From assembly GCA_002408105.1 (NCBI GenBank), contig DHQM01000139.1:1-8848 (forward strand): a stretch of 8,848 nt of DNA. Reading direction: 5' to 3'. A model generated the notes under the pieces. That model did no database searches. It saw only the letters and a list, made by a program, of their open reading frames with translations, and had not been told where the DNA came from. Made by a program: the position numbers and the translations under genes. Each line of letters opens with the position of its first letter. The stretch's first letter is position 1. Positions 1 through 6,703 of this stretch are shown here, one piece after another. The stretch comes from Gammaproteobacteria bacterium UBA5338. Lineage in GTDB: Bacteria > Pseudomonadota > Gammaproteobacteria > Pseudomonadales > UBA5862.

Positions 1-2731
1 GCTGCAACAGCTCCAGGGCACCCTGGCGATTCCCTAACTGGTGGCGGGCCACGGCCAGGTGGTAGGCCACAGAGGGTTGGTCGCGGAGGGCCTGGTGCGC
101 TTCGGTCAGCAGGGGCAGGGCTTCTTGCGCCTGGCCCGCCTTCACCAGTGACCAACCCAGGGTATCCTGAATCTCCATGGCGCCGGGAGCCTGTTTCAGT
201 GCCCGGCGGGCGAAGTCCACGGCCTGTTCGGGGTCGCTCTTAAGGTAAAGGAACGCCAGGTTATTGAGTGCAATCGGGTGGTCTCCGAAGCGTTCAACGA
301 GCTGGTGGTAGCGCTGGCGCGCGGCTGCGGGATCGCCGTGCTCCATCTCGAGCAAGGCAGCGGTCAGTGCCAGGTTCGCGTCCTGCGGCAGGCGCTCACT
401 CCAGGTGCGGGCGCTGGCGAGCGCGGCGCTGGGATTGGCATTGCCGCGCTGCAACTGAATGAGCAATTGGGCGCTGGTGGGGATTGGAGCAATCTCCAGC
501 GCGGCTTCGGCGGCTCGAATTGCGGCGTCGTATGCGCCCGACTGCGCCAGCGACCGGGCATGCATCGCGTGGGTTTGCCAGCTGTTGGGGGCACTTTGCT
601 GCAAGGCCTCCACGGCTTGCTCCAGGGCCGTCCAGTCTTGGCCGGCAAGCGCGATGCGTGCCTGCGTGAGCTGAAGTTCGGGGTGGTCGCCCACCATCTT
701 CTGCGCTTCGGCGATCGCTTCGCCAGCGCGCACGTGGTTGCCCAACGCCAACTCGCTCTCTGCCAACAGGCGCAGCGCCTGCGGGGTAGCGTGGACGTCA
801 ACAAGTGCGCGGGCACTGGTGAGCGCCCGTTGGTGGCGGTTGGCTGCTTGCAGCAGCTGGGTGGCCAGCAGCAGGCCTTCGTAGTTGCCGGTTGACCGCT
901 CGTGCAGCCGCTCCGCAACCGCCGCGGCGTCCTCCGGGCGCCCCTGGCGCAGGTGGTGACGCGCGAGTTCGGCATGCACTGCGAGGACGTCTGGGTGGGC
1001 AACTTGCAACTCGCGCAGCCTGCGTTCGGCGGTGGCGGGGTTCCCACTCAGTTCATCGACCACCGCGCTGCGCACGGCCGCGGTCAGGTTGTCTGGATTC
1101 GCGGCCAGTGTGTCTTGGTAGAGCGCCTTGGCGCGGGTGTAGTCCTGTTGGGCCAGGGCCATCACTGCCAGCTCATTGCTTGCGGTGGGGTGGCCTGGAA
1201 CCCGCTCGAGCGCACGCCTGAAAGCGGCGGTTGCGGCGGTTGTGTTGCCGGTGGCGCGGTGGATTCGGCCGCGCAACAAGTCGATTCCGGTGCCCGCCCC
1301 ATGCTGTGCTTCGAGCGCGTCGATCGCGTCCAGGGCCGCCGCGGTCTTGCCTTCCTGCAGGTCAACACGGATCAGTGCCAATTGGACAGCCAAGTTGTCC
1401 GGAGCGGCTTTCAGGGCCGTTTCGAGGGTCTCCCGAGCGGCTACTGGATTGCCGGCGTTCAATTGGAGGATCCCCTGGCGGATGGCGATGTTGGTGTCAT
1501 CGGTCAGAGAACTGATGCGCTCAATGGTGGCAGCGGCGCCTTCACTGTCCCCCTGAGCCAGGAGCAAGGAACTCTTGAGGACCAGCAGTGGCTGGTCATC
1601 CGGGCGGACCTCAAGCAACCGATCCAGGTGGGTTTCGGCATCGGCCAGCTTGACTTGCTGCAGCATCGCTTGCACCAGCAGTTGGTGCATTTGCAGGTCG
1701 CTGGGGACCGCTGCCAGGTATCGCTCAAGGGTTGCCTCGGCATCCGCCCAACGGCTGGCCTGGGACTGGGCGATGGCGAGGTTGCGCTGGGCCGGGAGCA
1801 AGGGCCCGCGGCGCAGGGCTTCCTCAAACGCGTTGATTGCGGCGGGGGCTTGGTGGCGCTGCAGCGCGACCAAGCCTCGCAGGTAGGGTCCAAGAGGTGC
1901 CTTTGGCGCAGCAGCGTTCAAGGCATCCGCATCGTCTTCGGCGGTTTCCGCGTCCCCCAATTGCAGTGCCAGTATGCCTCGCTTGAGCCGCACCTCTCCT
2001 GCGCGCGGGTTCAGCTGCAATGACCGGCCGAACGCCGCCAGCGCAATTTCCAGGTTGCCGACCTGCAGGGCTTGTTCGCCGCTCAGGGCCTGAACGCGGG
2101 CATCTTCGGGTGCCCGCGCGGTCAGGGCATCGACTTCCGACTGTGCGGAGTCGGCGCGGGTTGCGACCGCCACAGTCGCCAAACCCAGGGCCGCATCAAG
2201 GGATTCAGGCTGCAGGCGCTGGGCTTGGCGGAACTGCTCAGCGGCAGTATCGAACTGGGCCTGTTCGACAAATCCGTTGCCTGCTGCGACCAGCACCCGA
2301 ACCTGCTCGTCGAGCGGCAGACCCTCCAAATTCACGATCCCATCGCGGTGGCGGACTCCCCCCTGCTCCACCTGGGACAGCAGTTGGGTGGCACGTTCTG
2401 ATTGCGGAAAGCTGCGCAACACCCTGCGGGCTTCTTGTTCTGCGGCGTCCAATCGACCGCTGATCAGGTACAGCTCAGAGAGCAGCAGGCGCGCTTCAAG
2501 CTGTTCTGGGTCGCGTTGCAGGCTGTTTTTCGCCTCGATTTCCGCTTCGCGGACCGCACCCTGATTCCGGTAGGCAAGGGCAGCGGCCAAATGGTCTTCG
2601 GCTGTTCGGGTCGGGCGCAGCAAGGTCAAGGCGACCACCACGGCGGTGGCCACCAACGCACCCCCGACGAGCCACCAGATTCGCTGCACGGCTTGGTTGG
2701 CGCTGGCCGACTTCTTGGAACGGTTGGGCAT
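1..2731 (-). CDS. Large TPR-repeat protein, PrsT-like (PEP-CTERM/exosortase system type), 3' end cut by window
   Basis: The minus-strand frame is open from ATG at 2731 to the window edge, giving 910 residues without a stop. The start is chosen because AAAGGAG (2738-2744) lies 6 nt upstream. The N-terminus is basic (NRSKK), followed by one hydrophobic segment at about residues 18-38 (IWWLVGGALVATAVVVALTL). No lipobox cysteine is present, so I predict an inner-membrane anchor with the body in the periplasm. From about residue 44 the protein is almost entirely degenerate 34-residue TPR units. The first repeats (HLAAALAYRNQG, then EAKNSLQRDPEQLEARLLLSE) and the last ones (NNLAFLYL at 823-830, DTLGW at 856-860, YHLAVA from 890) match my memory of PrsT, the TPR protein of exosortase-associated exopolysaccharide loci. 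PrsT proteins are usually about 900-950 residues, so only a short C-terminal piece should be missing. No exosortase or EPS gene is visible here. It could be another large TPR scaffold: TPR content is certain, PrsT identity is moderate. Confidence 0.8.
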   Translation of the reverse strand, partial: MPNRSKKSASANQAVQRIWWLVGGALVATAVVVALTLLRPTRTAEDHLAAALAYRNQGAVREAEIEAKNSLQRDPEQLEARLLLSELYLISGRLDAAEQEARRVLRSFPQSERATQLLSQVEQGGVRHRDGIVNLEGLPLDEQVRVLVAAGNGFVEQAQFDTAAEQFRQAQRLQPESLDAALGLATVAVATRADSAQSEVDALTARAPEDARVQALSGEQALQVGNLEIALAAFGRSLQLNPRAGEVRLKRGILALQLGDAETAEDDADALNAAAPKAPLGPYLRGLVALQRHQAPAAINAFEEALRRGPLLPAQRNLAIAQSQASRWADAEATLERYLAAVPSDLQMHQLLVQAMLQQVKLADAETHLDRLLEVRPDDQPLLVLKSSLLLAQGDSEGAAATIERISSLTDDTNIAIRQGILQLNAGNPVAARETLETALKAAPDNLAVQLALIRVDLQEGKTAAALDAIDALEAQHGAGTGIDLLRGRIHRATGNTTAATAAFRRALERVPGHPTASNELAVMALAQQDYTRAKALYQDTLAANPDNLTAAVRSAVVDELSGNPATAERRLRELQVAHPDVLAVHAELARHHLRQGRPEDAAAVAERLHERSTGNYEGLLLATQLLQAANRHQRALTSARALVDVHATPQALRLLAESELALGNHVRAGEAIAEAQKMVGDHPELQLTQARIALAGQDWTALEQAVEALQQSAPNSWQTHAMHARSLAQSGAYDAAIRAAEAALEIAPIPTSAQLLIQLQRGNANPSAALASARTWSERLPQDANLALTAALLEMEHGDPAAARQRYHQLVERFGDHPIALNNLAFLYLKSDPEQAVDFARRALKQAPGAMEIQDTLGWSLVKAGQAQEALPLLTEAHQALRDQPSVAYHLAVARHQLGNRQGALELLQ

Positions 2732-2758
2732 GCACAACTCCTTTAAAGGCCTGTGCAT
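2730..2758 (-). repeat. Palindrome covering the RBS and start of the TPR gene
   Basis: Outer arms ATGCACA (2730-2736) and TGTGCAT (2752-2758) are exact reverse complements. They enclose a second palindrome, CCTTTAAAGG (2740-2749). On the transcript the structure contains the AAAGGAG ribosome binding site and the first two bases of the AUG start codon. It could fold as an RNA hairpin that hides the translation start, or be a DNA operator. The upstream arm also contains an in-frame ATG (2756-2758) that would add nine residues, but no good ribosome binding site precedes it. The inverted repeat is seen directly; its function is inferred. Confidence 0.55.
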
Positions 2759-2845
2759 TAGCCTAACCGGATTTGCCCAGAGCGCCAGTTCTTACGGCTC
2801 GAATGTGGGCGTCCGTCGTCACCCCGTCCCATCGCCCACGAAAGC

Positions 2846-3694
2846 TCAGGTCAAAATTCGGTAGAGCACCGTACCACGCAGATGCACCTGCCCGCTGCTG
2901 GCTTCTGCAACTTCCACGTCAGTCCAGAACAGCTCGTTGTCTCGCTGGCAGACGCGCCCGTAGGCCACCAGGTCGCCTTTGGGCGGCGGTGTCAGCACCT
3001 GTGCCTGGATCGCGGGCGTTGACGCCTTGTAGGCGCCAGGCCCGGTCTCGGCCCAGGCTGCCATGGCGCCGGTGGTGTCGAGCAACGCGAGCGCCGCCCC
3101 TTCATGCACGGTGCCTTCTGCAGAGGCGTTGGCTGCCGAAAAGGGCATGCGCAACCGCGAGGCGCCGGACCGCATCAGCTCCACCTCAATGCCCCGGGCG
3201 CCGATGAAGTTCACCGCACCGATGTTCTTGCCCATTGGGCCAGGGTCCACATCGCCGTCGTCTCCGGAACTGTGGTACAGGGTGGGGCTTGGGTTGGCAA
3301 AGCGGGCATGCAGGGCCAGCGTGGCCTGTGAGATCGGTTTGCCAGCGGCGCTTCGCACGTAGACTTCGACAAAGCACAGCTCCCGGCCGCGGCGCAGCAA
3401 ACGCGCCTCTGCTGTGACGGTTTCCTCGATGGCTGCGGCGAGGTAATTGATTTGAAAGCCTGCGGTGTGCCAGGGGCCGGATTCGGCCCCCAGCGATTGG
3501 CGAATGATCGCGTGACCGCCGATGACCGACAGTGACGCGGCCACACCGCCATGAAGCACGCCACCAGGGTTGCTGTTGGCTTCTCGATAGGGCAGGTGCA
3601 GCAGGGTGCGTTCCGGTTCAATGGGCTCGGCGCTGACACCCAGGGTTTGGCAGTAGGGCGTGGTGTTCAGCCAGTCGGTCAGGGTGTCGCTCAT
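2846..3694 (-). CDS. Tandem hotdog-fold acyl-CoA thioesterase (PaaI-like, two domains)
   Basis: 282 residues holding two hotdog domains in one chain, at about residues 13-132 and 160-282. Domain 1 carries the typical N-P-G-G-V-L-H-G-G stretch (N42, H48) and the strand HTAGFQINYLAA (76-87). Domain 2 carries VHEGAALALLDTTGAMAAW, with H197 and D206. Such proteins hydrolyse acyl-CoA thioesters in the cytoplasm; the substrate here is unknown. The acidic residue that normally sits nine positions after the HGG histidine is present in domain 2 (D206) but is Val57 in domain 1, so domain 1 may have lost catalysis. The ATG at 3694 has only a weak ribosome binding site. The gene lies 67 bp downstream of the dehydrogenase on the same strand, which suggests cotranscription, and 114 bp upstream of the TPR gene. 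It could also act on acyl-carrier-protein thioesters. Confidence 0.85.
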   Translation of the reverse strand: MSDTLTDWLNTTPYCQTLGVSAEPIEPERTLLHLPYREANSNPGGVLHGGVAASLSVIGGHAIIRQSLGAESGPWHTAGFQINYLAAAIEETVTAEARLLRRGRELCFVEVYVRSAAGKPISQATLALHARFANPSPTLYHSSGDDGDVDPGPMGKNIGAVNFIGARGIEVELMRSGASRLRMPFSAANASAEGTVHEGAALALLDTTGAMAAWAETGPGAYKASTPAIQAQVLTPPPKGDLVAYGRVCQRDNELFWTDVEVAEASSGQVHLRGTVLYRILT

Positions 3695-3761
3695 GGCAGC
3701 GTCTCAAGGGGACCGCGGTTCGCGCGCAGTGCGGCTGCACGCGTTGTCCAGGGCCACCTTC

Positions 3762-4859
3762 TCAGAACTCAGGAATCAAGCAGGAATGGATCGATTCTTC
3801 GTCAGGGATCTCCCGCGCCAGGGTGCGGATCGCAAGCTCTGCATCCTTGAGCGCGAAGTCGTGGGTGTGCATTTGCTCCAGGGGGGCGCGGCGCGACTCG
3901 ATCAGGCGAATGGCACTGCGGTAGCCACTGCTCGTGACGCCGATTGCACCTTTAATGGTGATTTCCTTCACGACGATCAGGTCGGAGACAAAGTCCGGGA
4001 TGGCTTTGAACCCTTTGACTCCGGCAAGCACGATGGTGCCGCCGGTCCTACAGAGACTGAGGGCGTCTGCAATGGGCTGGGTGGCGTAGGACGTCACGTC
4101 CACCACCACATCGGCGCCACGGCCGTTGGTGATTTGCTGCACACGCTCCACGGCGTTTTCGTTTTCGACATCGATGCAGTGATCGGCACCAAAGCCTTTT
4201 GCCACCTGCAGCTTGTCGGCATCGGCGCTGAGGCCTGTCACGATGATGGTGCCCGCCCCCGCCTCACGGCAGGCGAGCACGCTGGCCAGTCCGCGTTGTC
4301 CTGGTCCCATGATGACCACAGTGTCTCCTATGCGGGTCTGGGGTAGCTCCACCGCCCAACGGAATCCAGCCCCTAGCGGATTGAACATCACGGCAATTTC
4401 GGCAGGCAGTTGCGGGTCCATCTTGTGGACCACCGAGTTGGCGTCGATGAACATGTACTGGGAGTAGGCGCCCCACAACCCAGGGGATTCGTCTACTGGG
4501 ATGTACGAATAGATTCGCCGGCTGTTGCAAATGTGGTAACTGCCGGCCAGGCAGTTGTCGCAAAAATGGCAGGCGAGCATGGTCTCGACCGCGACTCGGT
4601 CGCCGACGTCCACGCCCCAGCGCCGCGCCGCGCGGTCACCAATTGCGGCGATGGTGCCGAGGGGTTCGTGCCCTGGGACGACGTTCATCGGGGTGCTGAG
4701 GGCCCCGGAGTATTGCTCATAGTCGCTGCCGCAAATGCCGCACGCCTCGACCCTCAACAGGGCGCTGTCGTCATCAATGTTCGGCAGGGGGATGTCGCGC
4801 GCTTCGAGCGTTCGGGCGGCAGTTTGCACCATGGCGAAACTGGTTTTCGGCAGACTCAT
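3762..4859 (-). CDS. Zinc-dependent MDR-family alcohol dehydrogenase
   Basis: 365 residues, the usual length for medium-chain dehydrogenases, which oxidise alcohols or reduce carbonyls with NAD(P) in the cytoplasm. The N-terminal catalytic domain has ACGICGSD (catalytic zinc ligand C43, with D46) and GHE (H64, E65). A complete structural-zinc lobe is present: C97, C100, C103, C111. The Rossmann domain has GPGQRG (185-190). The third catalytic-zinc position, Glu or Cys in most families, lies in FNPLGAGFRW and appears to be N160. No acidic residue ends the second Rossmann strand (VTGLSADADKL), so NADP may be preferred; this is inference. The start is supported by AGGAG (4866-4870) 6 nt before the ATG. 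It is the first gene of the minus-strand set and is divergent from the CMD-family gene. The substrate cannot be assigned. Confidence 0.88.
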   Translation of the reverse strand: MSLPKTSFAMVQTAARTLEARDIPLPNIDDDSALLRVEACGICGSDYEQYSGALSTPMNVVPGHEPLGTIAAIGDRAARRWGVDVGDRVAVETMLACHFCDNCLAGSYHICNSRRIYSYIPVDESPGLWGAYSQYMFIDANSVVHKMDPQLPAEIAVMFNPLGAGFRWAVELPQTRIGDTVVIMGPGQRGLASVLACREAGAGTIIVTGLSADADKLQVAKGFGADHCIDVENENAVERVQQITNGRGADVVVDVTSYATQPIADALSLCRTGGTIVLAGVKGFKAIPDFVSDLIVVKEITIKGAIGVTSSGYRSAIRLIESRRAPLEQMHTHDFALKDAELAIRTLAREIPDEESIHSCLIPEF

Positions 4860-4946
4860 GACCGGCTCCTGTTATGGTTTTAGGCTGTTCCTGGGCCTTG
4901 ATCGCGGTCTCAGCCATCAAAACACAGCCCTTCGGTACAACACAAG

Positions 4947-4975
4947 TTGGCGCACAAGGGCGAACGCAGTAGGAT
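4947..4975 (+). promoter_or_regulatory. Candidate sigma-70 promoter for the CMD-family gene
   Basis: TTGGCG (4947-4952) and TAGGAT (4970-4975) each match four of six consensus bases and are 17 bp apart. Transcription would start near 4982 and leave a leader of about 155 nt before the ATG at 5138. This fits the choice of 5138 as start, because the earlier in-frame ATG at 4979 would fall at or before the transcript start. I found no equally good promoter pointing left toward the dehydrogenase. Confidence 0.4.
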
Positions 4976-5045
4976 GGGATGCGTCTCGGCGCTGCGCATT
5001 CGATACCAATAATTTCGCGCAATCAGGCCGAATTTTTGCGAGAAA

Positions 5046-5057
5046 CCAATCGATTGG
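5046..5057. promoter_or_regulatory. Perfect 12-bp palindrome in divergent intergenic region, possible operator
   Basis: CCAATCGATTGG is a perfect palindrome. It extends to 18 bp (5043-5060) with a single mismatched pair inside the flanks (AA-a ... c-TT). It lies between the divergent dehydrogenase and CMD-family genes, 80 bp before the CMD start, a usual place for a dimeric repressor site. No regulator gene is in the window. Binding is inferred from symmetry and place only. Confidence 0.35.
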
Positions 5058-5137
5058 CTTGCCCGGCAGGCGTGCTGACGGCAGCGCACCCGGAGCGCTG
5101 CGCACGGCCGGACCCCATCAGCTACAAGGAGTGGCCC

Positions 5138-5746
5138 ATGACCAGCCCACAACCGCAACCTCGAGTGCCAATGCTGTCTCTTGACGAAGCCCGTGCCCGC
5201 GGCGAATCCGTGGGGTTGCACGAGTCTTTGCGTGAACTCAGTGTGTTTCGGGTATTGCTGCAGCATCCGAGCCTGGCAAAAAACGTTGGTACCCTGCTGA
5301 TGGGGCTGCTGTTTGAGGGCAACACCCTTGATGCCCGCTTGCGCGAACTGATCATCATGCGCATCGGTTGGGTCACGGGTTCGGACTACGAGTGGACCCA
5401 GCACTGGCGGGTGGCACTGATGTTTGAAATCAGCGAAGCGGAGATCCTCGCGGTGCAGCAGTGGCGCGAGAGCGACCTGTTGACTGCGGCGGACAAGGCC
5501 GTGCTGCAAGCGACCGATGACGTGCTGGAACTGGGGGCCATCGCCACCTCGACCTGGCAGCAGGTCGAAGGGCACCTTGAGACCCACGCCGAACGGGTCG
5601 AGCTGGTCATGGCCATCGGCAATTGGCGCTTGTTTTCCCAGCTGCTGCTGAGCCTGCAGATCCCACTTGAAGAAGGGGTCGAGTCCTGGCCGCCGGGTGG
5701 AGAGCCCGCGCCAGCGGCGCTGGACCCCGAGTTTCTGCGCCGATAA
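5138..5746 (+). CDS. Carboxymuconolactone decarboxylase (CMD)-family protein lacking redox cysteines
   Basis: 202 residues from the ATG at 5138, chosen because AAGGAG (5126-5131) lies 6 nt upstream; an upstream in-frame ATG at 4979 lacks such a site. The CMD/AhpD-type helical domain spans about residues 45-120. Its core is RELIIMRIGWVTGSDYEWTQH (residues 69-89), with E70 and H89 at family positions. The Cys-x-x-Cys of AhpD-type peroxidases is replaced by S82 and E85, so alkylhydroperoxidase chemistry is unlikely. The E-W-x-x-H form is typical of decarboxylase/lactonase-like or uncharacterised CMD members in catabolic clusters. The C-terminus is proline- and acid-rich. It begins the plus-strand pair with the PaaI-type thioesterase (41 bp gap). 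The actual reaction is not identifiable from sequence. Confidence 0.85.
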   Translation: MTSPQPQPRVPMLSLDEARARGESVGLHESLRELSVFRVLLQHPSLAKNVGTLLMGLLFEGNTLDARLRELIIMRIGWVTGSDYEWTQHWRVALMFEISEAEILAVQQWRESDLLTAADKAVLQATDDVLELGAIATSTWQQVEGHLETHAERVELVMAIGNWRLFSQLLLSLQIPLEEGVESWPPGGEPAPAALDPEFLRR

Positions 5747-5787
5747 CTGCGCCGGCCCGGAGCGCGGTTCCAACGAGGATTTCAGAC

Positions 5788-6240
5788 ATGATCAGCATTC
5801 CGCAATTTGCAAACTACAACGCCGAGGTCGCCCAGGGCCTGCTCGAAGGCAGCAAGCAGCAAACTGGGTTGCCCGGGTTTGTCGACATGAGACTGCTCGA
5901 GTTCGGGCCGGGCACTTTGGTTGCCGAGGTGCCAGTGCGTGCCGACCTGCTCACGCCGTTCGGCACCATGCACGGGGGTGTGATGGCTGGTTTCATTGAC
6001 CACGTGCTGGGCGTTGTCCTGTACCCCCTGATGGAACCGGGTCAGTGGGCAGCGACCACCGAGTTCAAGCTCAACTACATGGCTTCGGTCAGCACCGGTA
6101 CCCTGCGGGCCGAATCCGAGGTGGTGTCGATGACGCGATCGACCGCTGTGGTGCGGGCGTTGGTGAGCAACGAAGGGCGGATCTGTTGCGCTGCCCAGGG
6201 CACCTTGTTGATCCGGACGCCCAAGAAGCAGGGAAATTAG
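5788..6240 (+). CDS. PaaI-family hotdog thioesterase (single domain)
   Basis: 150 residues, the normal size for a PaaI/YdiI-type hotdog acyl-CoA thioesterase, which acts as a homo-oligomer in the cytoplasm. The signature TPFGTMHGGVMAGFIDHVLG runs from about residue 56, with H62-G63-G64 and the acidic residue D71 nine positions on. The following strands (TTEFKLNYMASVSTGTL, then AAQGTLLI near the end) are typical. The Asn that many PaaI enzymes have six residues before the histidine is Thr56 here. GAGG (5775-5778) lies 9 nt before the ATG. It follows the CMD-family gene by 41 bp on the same strand, so the two are probably cotranscribed. It is not a close copy of either domain of the tandem thioesterase at 2846-3694. 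Substrate unknown; phenylacetate-type aryl-CoA or acyl-CoA esters are possibilities from the family. Confidence 0.88.
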   Translation: MISIPQFANYNAEVAQGLLEGSKQQTGLPGFVDMRLLEFGPGTLVAEVPVRADLLTPFGTMHGGVMAGFIDHVLGVVLYPLMEPGQWAATTEFKLNYMASVSTGTLRAESEVVSMTRSTAVVRALVSNEGRICCAAQGTLLIRTPKKQGN

Positions 6241-6284
6241 AGGTCGCAGTGTGGGCATGGGGCGAGGCTGTACCGCGGCGACGC

Positions 6285-6312
6285 TTGCGCTCGCTTGTGA
6301 TCCGGGTACAAT
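6285..6312 (+). promoter_or_regulatory. Candidate promoter of tRNA-Lys
   Basis: TTGCGC (6285-6290) and TACAAT (6307-6312, five of six consensus bases) are 16 bp apart. A start near 6319 would lie about 10 nt before the tRNA. The bases after the -10 box (GCCGGCC) are GC-rich, as in discriminators of stable-RNA promoters under growth-rate or ppGpp control. The match is seen directly; the stringent control is inferred. Confidence 0.5.
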
Positions 6313-6328
6313 GCCGGCCTTCTTTCGG

Positions 6329-6404
6329 GGGCCGTTAGCTCAGCTGGTAGAGCAGTTGGCTTTTAACCAATTGGTCGCTGGTTCGAATCCAGCACGGCCC
6401 ACCA
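6329..6404 (+). tRNA. tRNA-Lys (anticodon TTT)
   Basis: A 76-nt cloverleaf. Acceptor arms GGGCCGT (6329-6335) and ACGGCCC (6394-6400) pair fully. They are followed by discriminator A (6401) and an encoded CCA (6402-6404). The anticodon loop CTTTTAA puts TTT at 6362-6364, and the T-arm GGTTCGAATCC is canonical. From memory the sequence differs from E. coli tRNA-Lys at only a few, mostly paired and compensated, bases. It decodes AAA and AAG. No integrase or copy of its 3' end is visible nearby. Confidence 0.97.
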
Positions 6405-6527
6405 CCTCGCTTGAATCTTTCCCAGACACCTGCCCGCTTGCCGAACGCTCTCACATTGGCGCTGGCGCAGCCACGCCTGACATTGACCGATTGCATTGCA
6501 TGGTGACAGGGCTGCACCGCGGTACGG

Positions 6528-6543
6528 CTGGTCCAGGGACCAG
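6528..6543. repeat. Perfect inverted repeat downstream of tRNA-Lys
   Basis: CTGGTCC (6528-6534) and GGACCAG (6537-6543) are exact reverse complements separated by AG. On RNA this would fold as a GC-rich stem of six pairs with a four-base loop. It lacks a following U tract, so a simple intrinsic terminator is not supported. It may be an operator, a processing stem or a chance palindrome. Confidence 0.45.
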
Positions 6544-6622
6544 GTAGAGCATGGGCCGGTAACCGGTCGAGGACGACAAGCTCCGACACTTGAACAGCGG
6601 CCCCACCGGCCCCATCAACAAC

Positions 6623-6651
6623 TTGCGTCGTGGAATAGTGACGGCTATGTT
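6623..6651 (+). promoter_or_regulatory. Candidate nadA promoter
   Basis: TTGCGT (6623-6628) and TATGTT (6646-6651) are separated by exactly 17 bp, with a predicted start near 6658. This gives a leader of about 46 nt to the nadA ATG at 6704 and argues against the longer reading frame starting at 6590, which begins upstream of the promoter. I recognise no NadR, NadQ or NrtR operator. Confidence 0.5.
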
Positions 6652-6703
6652 ACACGGCCCCTTGCGGCCCATGTCGTCGTTGTTTGTTGAACAGAGTCCG
6701 CCC

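Larger units (their letters stand above)
6405..6703. other. Intergenic region between tRNA-Lys and nadA
   Basis: About 300 bp without a convincing gene. It holds a perfect inverted repeat at 6528-6543, a second short one (CCGGT-a-ACCGG, 6556-6566), three copies of CGGCCCC (near 6598, 6607 and 6655) and the candidate nadA promoter at 6623-6651. No T-run follows either inverted repeat. The region might carry the tRNA terminator or a small RNA, but nothing proves it. Confidence 0.5.

Noticed and set aside
278..2023. Long plus-strand open frames at 278-895 and 902-2023
   Set aside because: They lie antisense to the TPR gene, whose frame gives coherent repeats across the whole stretch. The plus-strand products show no domain pattern and are explained by high GC.
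2760..2800. Possible sigma-54 promoter before the TPR gene (GG and GC elements on the minus strand)
   Set aside because: I looked for this because PEP-CTERM EPS genes are often sigma-54 dependent, but the spacing between GG and GC is 8 rather than 10 bp.
4979..5137. N-terminal extension of the CMD-family protein from ATG 4979
   Set aside because: It would begin at or before the likely transcript start, has no ribosome binding site and no family resemblance; the ATG at 5138 has AAGGAG at ideal spacing.
4910..5773. Minus-strand open frame of 287 codons opposite the CMD-family gene
   Set aside because: No recognisable domain; it overlaps a well-supported plus-strand gene and the divergent promoter region.
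6329..6404. tRNA-Lys as an integration site for a mobile element
   Set aside because: No integrase and no direct repeat of the tRNA 3' end could be found in the window, and the flanking genes are housekeeping or metabolic.
6590..6703. NadA starting at ATG 6590
   Set aside because: The added 38 residues have no counterpart in NadA, and the start lies upstream of the candidate promoter at 6623-6651.
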